From Candidatus Freyarchaeota archaeon (GTDB taxonomy: Archaea; Asgardarchaeota; Jordiarchaeia; Jordiarchaeales; Jordiarchaeaceae): a DNA stretch of 6,945 nucleotides. Of the stretch, positions 1-5,264 are shown one piece after another (positions within the stretch are counted from its first letter, which is position 1; every line of letters starts with the position of its first letter). The DNA is taken from positions 1 through 6,945 of the forward strand of contig JAUQZE010000039.1 of NCBI GenBank assembly GCA_030587365.1, given 5' to 3'. A program made the position numbers and the translations under genes. Below the pieces are notes generated by a model. It had not been told where the DNA came from. It saw only the letters and a program-made list of their open reading frames with translations, and searched no databases.

Positions 1-2
1 CA

Positions 3-230
3 GAAGACCCCCTGCACAAGGGACGGTATCTCCTCTCTCTGTTTAATCTCTTCCACAACTGGCTTCCGAACCAGGGGCACCACCTCTACGGCGCCAGCCC
101 GGCTCAGCTCCACCCCCAGATTTCCCTCACGAAACAGGAAGCGTTGGAGGCTTTTGAGGAACTCTACCTAAAGCCTAAGGGGATGTCTTTTAATATCAGC
201 GATTGGCAAATACTACAAGGAAACACCTAG
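3..230 (+). CDS. C-terminal fragment of a probable DDE/rve-type transposase (5' end outside window)
   Basis: Frame 3 is open from the window edge to a TAG at 228-230 and encodes 75 residues with no usable start, so this is the tail of a longer gene. The segment reading LFNLFHNWLPNQGH followed by YGASPAQLHP has the look of the end of an integrase-core transposase, where a helix with an N-x-x-x-P-H-type stretch precedes a G-x-(S/T)-P-A motif. That family assignment is by resemblance only. The catalytic acidic residues would lie upstream of the window. The gene points toward the CRISPR leader that begins right after it, so an insertion sequence probably borders the array on this side. No terminal inverted repeat could be confirmed because the other end is not visible. 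It could instead be the tail of an unrelated protein. Confidence 0.55.
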   Translation, partial: EDPLHKGRYLLSLFNLFHNWLPNQGHHLYGASPAQLHPQISLTKQEALEAFEELYLKPKGMSFNISDWQILQGNT

Positions 231-291
231 TCCACTTATTTATGCTACAGTACAAAAGCGAGAAAGGTCAAAAAAATTTATAAATAATAAA
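231..291 (+). promoter_or_regulatory. Short AT-rich CRISPR leader with TATA-like element
   Basis: This stretch lies between the transposase stop and the first family A repeat. It contains TTTATAAATAATAAA (277-290), a strong archaeal TATA-like element, immediately before the repeat at 292. The repeats carry ATTGAAA at their right-hand end, which is the usual 3' end in crRNA orientation, so the leader is expected on this side. At about 60 bp it is short for an archaeal leader and may have been cut by the transposase element to its left. Confidence 0.45.
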
Positions 292-452
292 GTTTGAAGC
301 CTACCTATAAGGGATTGAAACCTTAATCCCGAGGTGTTTCCGTAACGGCAAATTGCTTGTTTGGAGCCTACCTATGGGGATTGAAATATGATTTTTCGAA
401 TTCATCAATTACTTTAGCCGCCGGTTTGGAGCCTACTTATAAGGGATTAAAA
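292..452 (+). CRISPR. CRISPR mini-array A: three 29-nt repeats, two spacers
   Basis: Repeats lie at 292-320, 359-386 and 424-452, separated by spacers of 38 nt (321-358) and 37 nt (387-423). The consensus begins GTTTGGAGCCTACC and ends TATAAGGGATTGAAA. Every copy differs: the first has GAAGCC, the second has TATGGGG and is one base short, and the third has TACTT and ends ATTAAAA. The degenerate 3' copy is typical of a leader-distal end. The 3' eight bases resemble the ATTGAAA(C/G) handle that Cas6 leaves on crRNAs in archaeal type I and III systems. An identical-length consensus copy stands alone at 4177 and a degenerate one at 5236, so this family belongs with the cas6 gene of this window. 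Confidence 0.9.
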
Positions 453-524
453 CAAGAAATAGTGGTTAATCAGAGTAACAAAAACATGTATTAACTATCG
501 CCTGATAGGGTAACTCTTCTGCTT

Positions 525-532
525 CTTTTTTC
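525..532 (+). terminator. Possible poly-T terminator downstream of array A
   Basis: A run of six T (526-531) lies about 75 nt after the last repeat of array A. Archaeal transcription commonly ends at T-rich stretches, so this could end the pre-crRNA. There is no hairpin. The assignment rests only on position and the T-run. Confidence 0.2.
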
Positions 533-557
533 AGGGATATCTGTTGCAGGTATCCTA

Positions 558-758
558 CTAAAAATGGTGTTCTTCTCCCCCTTTATCTCGCATTTTTGAA
601 TATGTTTCTTCAACTAATTCTTTGCACGGGTCTTCCTTAGATATTATAAATGAGTTCCTTTTTCTTCCCGTACCGTAAACCAGAGGGATATTGTGTCTTG
701 TCGCAATTTTGTGGTAGACTGTGGTTGCGGGTAATAGTTTTGAAAAGTTTTTTGTCAT
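558..758 (-). CDS. Hypothetical protein, possibly the end of a decayed gene
   Basis: This is a 66-residue reading frame whose composition looks protein-like, with stretches such as YHKIATRHNIPLVYGTG and KEDPCKELVEETYSKMRDKG. I do not recognise a family. There is no ribosome site before the ATG at 758, and an in-frame TAG directly precedes it. In the neighbouring minus-strand frame, sequence just upstream (about 760-850) also reads as protein-like (INAFFWEKEGFFSRFLFKSL). A single frameshift near 745-758 would join the two, so this may be the tail of a broken longer gene. It is the only candidate gene in the otherwise empty stretch from 453 to 1042. The opposite-strand frame at 650-931 is its shadow. 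Confidence 0.3.
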   Translation of the reverse strand: MTKNFSKLLPATTVYHKIATRHNIPLVYGTGRKRNSFIISKEDPCKELVEETYSKMRDKGGEEHHF

Positions 759-1042
759 CTAGTGATTTGAATAGAAAACGACTGAAGAAGCCTTCTTTTT
801 CCCAAAAAAAGGCGTTAATAAGATCCCTTTCCCAGACACTAATACAATCTAGTCATCAAAAAACTTTTATGATTTTTTACGGGCTTGGTCAAGGAGGTGT
901 AGTTCATTATCAAAACGTAATTCCTTATTAAATCGGGTAGATTGGCTTCACCCCCTCGACTCTATGGTTTCAACCACGCTTATCTCCTCATCCTTAAGAA
1001 GGCACCAGTTAACATGTTGATTGCCTCAATTCTTTCATTATC

Positions 1043-1154
1043 CTTGCAAAATTAGTTCCGCAGCAACGAGGATTGAAAGTGAGAAAATCGGAAAAATAAT
1101 AATGTGCAATACTTGTGCTTGCAAAAGAAGTTCCTCAGTAACGAGGATTGAAAG
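1043..1154 (+). CRISPR. CRISPR mini-array B, part 1: two 37-nt repeats, one spacer
   Basis: Repeats lie at 1043-1079 and 1118-1154, around a 38-nt spacer (1080-1117). The consensus begins CTTGCAAAAGAAG and ends with TTCCTCAGTAACGAGGA plus TTGAAAG, 37 nt overall. TCCTC and GAGGA can pair into a 5-bp stem with a 6-nt loop (AGTAAC), the kind of hairpin placed before a Cas6 cut that leaves ATTGAAAG. The first copy (TTCCGCAGCAACGAGG) has one mismatch in this stem. This family is distinct from array A and recurs at 2232-2345. Confidence 0.88.
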
Positions 1155-1233
1155 TTATTAGAAACATGAAAGAAATCGCATTAGAACAAACAGGTGTGAT
1201 ATGGCTGTTATTATATTTAAATGAAAAAAGAAA

Positions 1234-1465
1234 ATGAAAATTTCAGAAGTAATAACAGATCTGAGAGGGCAATTAAGTCAAGCGGCTCTTTATCCAGCGG
1301 TTTCCATTCTAACTAAACTCGGTTTAATAACTGACGAAAAAATAGGTATGCTGCCTAGGCGATTTTTTCTTACTCCTAAGGGGGGAGTTGGTTGTAAAGA
1401 AGCTTGAGGAAATAGGGGAAATGTTAGGAGAGGAAGAATTCTTGTTAGTTTCTCTATTTTGGTAA
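1234..1465 (+). pseudogene. Small winged-helix (PadR/ArsR-like) regulator split by a frameshift
   Basis: From ATG 1234 the frame reads 57 codons to a TGA at 1405-1407. It contains LSQAALYPAVSILTKLGLI, a recognition-helix pattern typical of PadR-type winged-helix proteins (LYPA-x-x-x-L-x-x-x-GLI), then a wing-like RRFFLTPKG. At the run of six G (1380-1385) the likely continuation moves to another frame, KGELVVKKLEEIGEML and so on, ending at TAA 1463-1465. Removing one G gives a continuous protein of about 76 residues, a normal size for a minimal winged-helix DNA-binding protein. Either the gene is dead or the G count is a sequencing or assembly error. An AT-rich TTATTATATTTAA (1208-1220) lies just upstream, so a leaderless transcript is possible; no clear ribosome site is seen. 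Its target is unknown. It precedes the small operon at 1595-2007, in the same orientation, and could regulate it. Confidence 0.65.
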
Positions 1466-1550
1466 TGAGTTGGTGTGTGGGTGCCGTTTTCACTGTTTCT
1501 CTGGTTATAATCCTGTTATGTTCTACGTGGCATATGTTAATTGGTTAAAA

Positions 1551-1590
1551 ACTTTTAAATTCGGGTTTCGCTATTATTTATAGATGGTGA
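1551..1590 (+). promoter_or_regulatory. Archaeal promoter and ribosome site for the small operon
   Basis: CTTTTAAAT at 1552-1560 is a TATA-like box preceded by an A-rich BRE-like stretch. A start about 26 nt downstream would fall near 1582, giving a 5' leader of only about a dozen bases. GGTGA at 1586-1590 then serves as the ribosome site, four bases before the ATG at 1595. Confidence 0.45.
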
Positions 1591-1594
1591 TTTT

Positions 1595-1771
1595 ATGAAG
1601 TATCAGAGTGAAAGTAAGAAGTTGTCTCCTTCTGAGGTTGAGGAGTTGAAGCGTAAAATAGAGCCGAAGGTGTTGGTTTTGAGGGAGGATGTGCTCACTC
1701 CGCTTGATGCTAAATTGTTTGCTCGGAGGACGGCTGATGGGGGTATTGAGGTTTTCGAGCTCGTCGAGTGA
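1595..1771 (+). CDS. Small hypothetical protein (58 aa)
   Basis: This frame encodes 58 residues with a charged, soluble composition. It has an N-terminal helix-like region rich in Glu and Lys (SPSEVEELKRKIEPKV), then VLREDVLTPLDAKLFARR, and ends GIEVFELVE. I do not recognise a family and see no membrane segment or signal peptide. The ATG at 1595 is supported by GGTGA four bases upstream and a TATA-like box at 1552-1560; the ATG at 1584 is in another frame and closes at once. The stop (TGA 1769-1771) overlaps the GTG at 1768 of the next gene, so the two are probably co-transcribed and translationally coupled. The pair sits between two pieces of CRISPR array B, downstream of a winged-helix gene. 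The long minus-strand frame over this region is its shadow. Confidence 0.6.
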   Translation: MKYQSESKKLSPSEVEELKRKIEPKVLVLREDVLTPLDAKLFARRTADGGIEVFELVE

Positions 1772-2007
1772 TTTTTATGCCTCTTGAGATTAAACCGCCC
1801 ATTGGCTACTTGAAGAGGGTGGAGGTCCTCGAGAAAAAGGATTTTCCAATATGCGTGACTAAAGAGAAAGAGGTGGGATTGGTTCGTAAGCGTATTTGGT
1901 ATATTCATAGATCTAAAGATCGATGGAGCGTTTTGCAACTCGAACCAGAACTGAGCCATTACACGTTTCTTGATCAGTCTAAACCTAAAAGAAAGAAAGC
2001 TCGCTAA
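1768..2007 (+). CDS. Small basic hypothetical protein (79 aa from GTG, 76 aa from ATG)
   Basis: This is the second gene of the small operon. It may start at GTG 1768, which overlaps the previous stop as GTGA, or at ATG 1777 three codons later. The product is rich in Lys, Arg and Glu, with a very basic tail (SKPKRKKAR) that could contact nucleic acid. The middle part, VGLVRKRIWYIHRSKDRWSVLQL, looks like alternating strand and turn. No known family is recognised. Two small coupled genes behind a winged-helix regulator, embedded between CRISPR repeats, resembles the layout of toxin-antitoxin or anti-CRISPR cassettes, but nothing in the residues shows such a role. T-rich stretches at 2016-2020 and 2053-2058 follow and could end the transcript. 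Confidence 0.5.
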   Translation: MIFMPLEIKPPIGYLKRVEVLEKKDFPICVTKEKEVGLVRKRIWYIHRSKDRWSVLQLEPELSHYTFLDQSKPKRKKAR

Positions 2008-2008
2008 A

Positions 2009-2229
2009 AATGCTATTTTTGTTATATTCAATGTGGCACATTCACATATTGGTTTTTTCCAGGATTTCTTTGTCGACTTTTTGAAGGCTTCGAGGCTCAT
2101 TCTGAACATAATGTACTTGTATTCCCCTCTCTCCCGTTCGGGTTGTGTGGTTGCTATTACTTTGTGTTTGTCAAACAGTTGTATAAGTTCCTCTAATTTG
2201 GAAATGCGTTTTTCTAATACACGCCTTTA
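2009..2229 (-). pseudogene. Possible gene remnant on the minus strand abutting CRISPR repeat B3
   Basis: Reading leftwards from the family B repeat at 2232, one minus-strand frame gives about 70 residues with a protein-like, Lys/Glu-rich helical character. Segments include LEKRISKLEELIQLFDKHK and GEYKYIMFRMSLEAFKK. A stop (TAA) lies right at the repeat boundary, and there is no ATG, GTG or TTG before residue 40 or so, so it has no normal start. The same frame runs on across the two plus-strand genes to 1603, but that part is their shadow. The best reading is a fragment whose 5' end was removed when the array or cassette junction formed. It may also be noncoding, and no family is recognised. 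Confidence 0.25.
2053..2058 (+). terminator. Possible poly-T terminator after the small operon
   Basis: A run of six T lies about 50 nt after the stop of the 79-residue gene, with a run of five T at 2016-2020 before it. This would fit an archaeal T-rich terminator for the small operon. The evidence is position only. Confidence 0.25.
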
Positions 2230-2231
2230 GT

Positions 2232-2345
2232 CTTGCAAAAAGAGTTCCTCAGTAACGAGGATTGAAAGCTTTCCTCAAGAATCCACGACCCGTAAATGCT
2301 CATTGTAACTTGTAAAAGAAGTTCCTCAGTAACGAGGATTGAGAG
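2232..2345 (+). CRISPR. CRISPR mini-array B, part 2: two 37-nt repeats, one spacer
   Basis: Repeats lie at 2232-2268 and 2309-2345, around a 40-nt spacer (2269-2308). They match the family B copies at 1043-1154. The third copy has GCAAAAAGAG in place of GCAAAAGAAG, and the last has TTGTAAAAG and ends TTGAGAG. A degenerate last copy suggests this is the leader-distal end of an array that once continued from 1154. Both copies keep the TCCTC/GAGGA stem. The orientation is the same as part 1. Confidence 0.88.
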
Positions 2346-2442
2346 CCAAAGTGGCATAAGGCTATACTGATGCTCTGCCGTCTAGGAATTGTGAAAGATA
2401 TGTAGATAAATTTTTACTAAGTTTGGATGTAGTGTTTTCAAA

Positions 2443-2685
2443 TTATTCCAACAACTCACATATCCAAGGCGCGTTCACTTGAAGGAACAAGATTATACTA
2501 TTTACTTTTCGTTCCTTATTGAGGAATTGTTTTTGTGAGGCGGCGATATAGATTAGCCGGAATCTAATCTCCTTATTTTGAGGTCTAAATTGAAGAATAA
2601 GAACTGTTAACACTTCTTTTGGAGGTGAAATCGAAAGATTCTGCATCCTGAGCCACATCTGGGTAGTGTACACAGTTTTTTCCAC
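2443..2685 (-). CDS. Hypothetical protein (80 aa)
   Basis: The frame opens at GTG 2685 and encodes 80 residues. Support comes from AAGGAG (2691-2696, read on the minus strand) five bases before the GTG, and from an AT-rich AAATTATTAA box at 2721-2730 that would place transcription start near the ribosome site. Visible features are a strand-like IRFRLIYIAASQK segment and a hydrophobic C-terminus (IILFLQVNAPWICELLE). No family is recognised and no clear membrane helix is present. It is divergent from the HEPN/MNT operon, sharing its upstream region. Coding status is uncertain because the protein composition is ordinary rather than diagnostic. Confidence 0.4.
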   Translation of the reverse strand: MEKTVYTTQMWLRMQNLSISPPKEVLTVLILQFRPQNKEIRFRLIYIAASQKQFLNKERKVNSIILFLQVNAPWICELLE

Positions 2686-2770
2686 ATTAGCTCCTTGAAG
2701 AGTTTAGCAGGTTTGTTGGCTTAATAATTTCTAAAACATTCATAAGGGAGCATTGGAAAGCCAGCCGCAA

Positions 2771-2800
2771 AAATCTTATTTAAGAGCGTCTTATAATAGT
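2771..2800 (+). promoter_or_regulatory. TATA-like boxes upstream of the HEPN/MNT operon
   Basis: CTTATTTAAG (2775-2784) and CTTATAATAG (2790-2799, roughly) are archaeal TATA-like elements on the plus strand. They would place transcription starts near 2805 to 2825, about 100 nt before the preferred HEPN start at 2923. A leader this long is unusual here, so a third AT-rich stretch near 2873-2882 may be the real box. Confidence 0.3.
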
Positions 2801-2922
2801 AGGAAGTCGAATAGGGTTTGGTGAGTACTGTATTTCTTATGTTGCTTGTGTTGGTGTGCTTTCTCCCGTAACGCTTATTTCTTTTGAGTGTGTTTTTGCT
2901 TCTGAAGTGGTGTGTTTGGTTG

Positions 2923-3456
2923 ATGAATTCTGATAGGGCTCTGGGTAGGCTTCGTATGGTTCTTGATGATCTCCGTCGCTCCGTTAGGAGCTACGGGTTA
3001 GGGGACTACTCTGACTGTGTTTTCAGGTCTCAGCTATCCGTGGATAACGCTTGTAGGGCTGTTCTCAGCATTCTCGGTGTAGAGTTTGAGAGAACTCACT
3101 TTCCCTCGCACATAATTTCTGAGAATGTTTTGAGCGATGCTAAAATTGTTAGGAGGCTTAACTTGAGTCGGAGTCAAATCGAATTACTAGTAAGACTAGT
3201 TGTGTACGCGAGTCCCCTTGAGGAGCAAAGAACGATGCCTAGGTACGGTTGGGAAACCGAGCAGGAAATCATTCCCCCGTCGGAAATTTATCGCAAACAG
3301 TTGGCTGAGACCCTTCTGCGTAGCGCTTTAAGAACTCTTGAGGCTGTATGCGATTTTTTCAAAACTATTCCAACGCTCCCTAGGGAGCTAAGTGAACTAG
3401 TTTCTGAGATTGAGGAGGAAGTGCGTAGTGCTTCTAAAGAACTTGGAAAAAATTAA
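2923..3456 (+). CDS. hepT: HEPN-domain protein, probable toxin of a HEPN/MNT pair
   Basis: HEPN proteins are all-helical; those paired with MNT nucleotidyltransferases act as RNases silenced by their partner. From ATG 2923 the product is 177 residues. An N-terminal helix is followed by YSDCVFRSQLSVDNACRAVL (about residues 29-48), the typical first HEPN helix pair. MPRYGWE (105-111), then a Pro-Pro and a Tyr at 118-123, and ALRTLEAVCDFF match the RYP...Y...A layout of archaeal PF05168 proteins. No clear R-x(4-6)-H catalytic motif is visible in the C-terminal helices; R103 and R107-Y108 sit where it would be, and an R-x5-H at 57-63 is in the wrong place. The family is usually nearer 130-140 residues, so this one is long. 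A TTG at 2884 would add a hydrophobic stretch that looks non-native. It overlaps the MNT gene by 29 bp. Activity is uncertain; family membership is fairly sure. Confidence 0.8.
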   Translation: MNSDRALGRLRMVLDDLRRSVRSYGLGDYSDCVFRSQLSVDNACRAVLSILGVEFERTHFPSHIISENVLSDAKIVRRLNLSRSQIELLVRLVVYASPLEEQRTMPRYGWETEQEIIPPSEIYRKQLAETLLRSALRTLEAVCDFFKTIPTLPRELSELVSEIEEEVRSASKELGKN

Positions 3457-3919
3457 GCAGAGAGAATATACTCCTGTAATCGAGGAGTACCTGGATAAGC
3501 TTCACAGCAACTTCGGTGAAAAAATCGTAGGTGTGCTACTCTTCGGCAGTGTTGCCAGAGGAGAAGCGAAACCACTAAAAAAGTATGAGAGCGACATAGA
3601 CCTAATAGTACTAATCAGAGGAATTCCCGAAAACATAAGCGAAAGACTAATGCTAAAGGCCAAACTGGTACTGGATTTGAGACTGGGAAGCCGCGTCCAG
3701 GGATTCTGGATGCCCCCCGAAGAACTGCCTCGGCTCGTAGGAGCGAGAACAGGATACATTATGGACGCCCTCACCGAAGGAATACTCCTCTATGACCCAG
3801 AGCAAATAATAGAAGAATCGAAGAAAACACTGGAAAGAGAGCTGAGAGAGAGGGGAGTGGAGAAAAAGAAGTACGGGTGGGTCTGGCCATTAAAGGCGGG
3901 GGAAATAATCAAACTATAG
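3428..3919 (+). CDS. mntA: MNT-type minimal nucleotidyltransferase, probable antitoxin
   Basis: Pol beta-fold minimal nucleotidyltransferases paired with HEPN toxins neutralise them; characterised members transfer AMP to a tyrosine of the toxin. The product is 163 residues from GTG 3428. VLLFGSVARGEA (36-47) and SDIDLIV (55-61) give the Gly-Ser loop and the metal-binding D56-x-D58. Fourteen residues separate GS from D-x-D, against the usual ten, because of a PLKKYE insert. TGYIMDALTEGILLYD is the usual post-catalytic segment. The C-terminus is a charged helix (ESKKTLERELRERG) ending in a Trp-containing tail. GGAGG at 3414-3418 lies nine bases before the GTG, favouring it over the TTG at 3410. 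The 29-bp overlap with the HEPN gene implies coupled translation in one operon. Confidence 0.9.
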   Translation: MLLKNLEKIKQREYTPVIEEYLDKLHSNFGEKIVGVLLFGSVARGEAKPLKKYESDIDLIVLIRGIPENISERLMLKAKLVLDLRLGSRVQGFWMPPEELPRLVGARTGYIMDALTEGILLYDPEQIIEESKKTLERELRERGVEKKKYGWVWPLKAGEIIKL

Positions 3920-4176
3920 TGTATGCATCCATATGTTTAATTAAAACTCCCGGATGTGCGAACTTGTTGTGGTGAAGGATTGGAAACACCCAATTTCCCG
4001 TCCTCTTTTAACACCATTATGTGGAAATTATGAATAACGGAATGCGGAGGCAAGTCAAAGTCGTATCATCCAACAATAAACCAATGCTCTGGGAGTTTTT
4101 ACTAAACATATGGGTCGAAGACGGGAACCCCCGAAAAAGACCCTCCAATTGGTAAAAGAAGCCAAAAAAACAGAGG
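3920..4176. other. Intergenic stretch with no supported gene
   Basis: This lies between the MNT stop and the solitary CRISPR repeat. A 41-codon frame (4030-4155, beginning MNNGMRRQVKVVSS) is open but has no convincing ribosome site and no recognisable product. A GATTGGAAAC at 3979-3988 resembles only the tail of a CRISPR repeat. No RNA gene or terminator hairpin was seen. Confidence 0.5.
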
Positions 4177-4205
4177 GTTTGGAGCCTACCTATAAGGGAT
4201 TGAAA
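4177..4205 (+). repeat. Solitary family A CRISPR repeat upstream of cas6
   Basis: This 29-nt copy starts GTTTGGAGCCTACC and ends AGGGATTGAAA, and is the best consensus copy in the window. It has the same orientation as array A, 3.7 kb away. No second repeat follows at spacer distance; the nearest hint is GGGATTGA at 4253-4260, which is too weak to call. It sits about 135 bp before cas6. It may be the last relic of an array or a regulatory repeat unit that still feeds Cas6. The frame at 4110-4337 reads through it and is not a gene. Confidence 0.9.
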
Positions 4206-4311
4206 GTCAAAGGTGTAGAATCAATAGAAGTAAAACCGTTCTCTCTGCGACTGGGATTGATGGCTTTAATGAGTATTGGAAATTATTTTTGGATGTGCAA
4301 ATTTCAGAAAG

Positions 4312-4320
4312 TTTATTATT
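4312..4320 (+). promoter_or_regulatory. TATA-like box for cas6
   Basis: TTTATTATT is centred about 25 bases before the cas6 ATG at 4341. No ribosome site lies between them. This spacing fits a leaderless cas6 transcript, a common archaeal arrangement. Confidence 0.45.
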
Positions 4321-4340
4321 TTCTTAGCGGTTACTGATTT

Positions 4341-5069
4341 ATGCGTGTCTGTTTTGAGTTTGAGGGTTTTGGGTCGACGCACGTATCTTTGCCACTACAC
4401 TATAATTATTTGGTTCAAGGCATTGTTTATGGCAGCGTTTCGTCGGAGCTGGCCGGCTTCCTTCATGATGAGGGGTTTATGCATGGTAAGAGGGCGTTTA
4501 AGCTTTTCACGTTCTCAAGGATTATTGGCAGGCCGCAGATAAGGGACGACCGAATATTTTTCGAGGGCCCTGTGAAGCTTTACGTGGGTTCCCCCATTGA
4601 GAGGTTTATCAAGGAGTTGACGACTGCGCTGATTCAGAAGGGGGAAATCACTTTGGGCGATGCTAATCTTGCAATCTCAGGAGTAGATGTGCCAAAATGT
4701 CCCGAGTTCGCGGGAGAGACGCATATAAGGACGCTTTCCCCGATAAGCATCTATAGCACTCTCTACACATCGCAGGGCAAAAAGAAAACCTACTACTACT
4801 CTCCGAAGGAGGAGGAGTTCTCAAATCTAATAAGTGAAAACGCGCAGAAAAAACACATCATCATTCACGGGGAGAGGGTTAAAGAGAGGTTGGAGGTTGA
4901 ACCAGTAAGGGCGAAAGAGTCCATTGTGTTTTATAGGGGAACAGTGATTAAGGCGTGGTCTGGAGAATACGTGCTGAAGGGAAGCAGGGAACTCATGAGG
5001 ACGGTCTACGAGACGGGATTAGGAAGCAAAAACCCGCAAGGTTTCGGAATGTTCGAAGTGGTTGAATAA
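4341..5069 (+). CDS. cas6: Cas6 CRISPR RNA endoribonuclease
   Basis: Cas6 cuts pre-crRNA within each repeat to give crRNAs with an 8-nt 5' handle, here probably ATTGAAA plus one base. The 242-residue product has the normal family length and a duplicated RAMP/ferredoxin fold. The N-terminal LPLHYNYLVQGIVYGSV (17-33), FLHDEG (40-45) and FKLFTFS (53-59) line up with the Pyrococcus Cas6 catalytic Tyr, His and Lys as Y30, H42 and K54. SPISIYST marks the second domain, and GLGSKNPQGFGMFEVV at the C-terminus is the diagnostic Gly-rich loop. ATG 4341 is preceded by a TATA-like box at 25 bases, so it is likely leaderless. It looks intact, unlike cas4 and cas1 downstream. A 500-600 bp gap with a degenerate repeat and a T-run separates it from cas4, so it is probably its own transcription unit. 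Confidence 0.95.
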   Translation: MRVCFEFEGFGSTHVSLPLHYNYLVQGIVYGSVSSELAGFLHDEGFMHGKRAFKLFTFSRIIGRPQIRDDRIFFEGPVKLYVGSPIERFIKELTTALIQKGEITLGDANLAISGVDVPKCPEFAGETHIRTLSPISIYSTLYTSQGKKKTYYYSPKEEEFSNLISENAQKKHIIIHGERVKERLEVEPVRAKESIVFYRGTVIKAWSGEYVLKGSRELMRTVYETGLGSKNPQGFGMFEVVE

Positions 5070-5134
5070 TAATTCACCCAAGAAAAAGACATGGAAGGAT
5101 GCGGCTCCAGAAAAAACTCGTACTCTCATAACTC

Positions 5135-5141
5135 TTTTTTT
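5135..5141 (+). terminator. Poly-T terminator downstream of cas6
   Basis: A run of seven T follows CTCATAACTC, about 65 nt after the cas6 stop. A T-rich run without a hairpin is the usual archaeal termination signal, and the position fits the end of the cas6 transcript. Confidence 0.4.
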
Positions 5142-5235
5142 AAAGCCCCCTATTTTCAAGGCTATCTATCAGATGAAGCCCTTCATAAAAGATTGGAACA
5201 GGTACTTTCACAGCATATTCTCTTCCGCTCGTCCG

Positions 5236-5264
5236 GTTCGAAGCCTAGCTATGGTTGGTTGAAA
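5236..5264 (+). repeat. Degenerate family A CRISPR repeat between cas6 and cas4
   Basis: This 29-nt stretch matches the family A consensus at 21 of 29 positions without gaps. It has AAGCCTA in the middle of the left half and TTGAAA at the end, in the same orientation as the other copies. Changes cluster at the AAGGG block, which reads GGTTG. By base composition alone so long an ungapped match is unlikely by chance. It is either a relic of an array or a degenerate repeat of the kind found in CRISPR-linked regulatory RNAs. The frames at 5062-5262 and 5091-5336 run through it and are not supported as genes. Confidence 0.6.

Noticed and set aside
1603..2109. 168-residue minus-strand frame
   Set aside because: Most of it is antisense to the two small plus-strand genes that have a promoter, ribosome site and GTGA overlap. 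Only the part beyond 2009 may be a remnant.
2361..2397. Possible fifth family B repeat ending ATTGTGAAAG
   Set aside because: Only the end is similar, and the gap to the previous repeat would be about 15 nt, unlike the 38-40 nt spacers.
3961..3988. GGATTGGAAAC, like the tail of a CRISPR repeat
   Set aside because: Only the last ten or so bases resemble a repeat; the preceding bases match neither family.
4054..4224. Similarity between the spacer-like bases after the lone repeat (4206-4224) and 4054-4072: 14 of 19 positions, first seven identical
   Set aside because: The preceding bases (CAA) are not a typical archaeal PAM, the match fades after position 19, and such a match could arise by chance in this much sequence. 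Not claimed as a target.
4110..4337. 75-residue plus-strand frame
   Set aside because: It reads straight through the CRISPR repeat at 4177-4205 and into the cas6 promoter, so it is not a gene.
5231..5250. GGTTCGAAGCC, resembling a tRNA T-loop
   Set aside because: The flanking bases do not form a T-stem, and no anticodon arm, D-arm or acceptor stem can be built upstream. The match to the CRISPR repeat over the full 29 bases explains it better.
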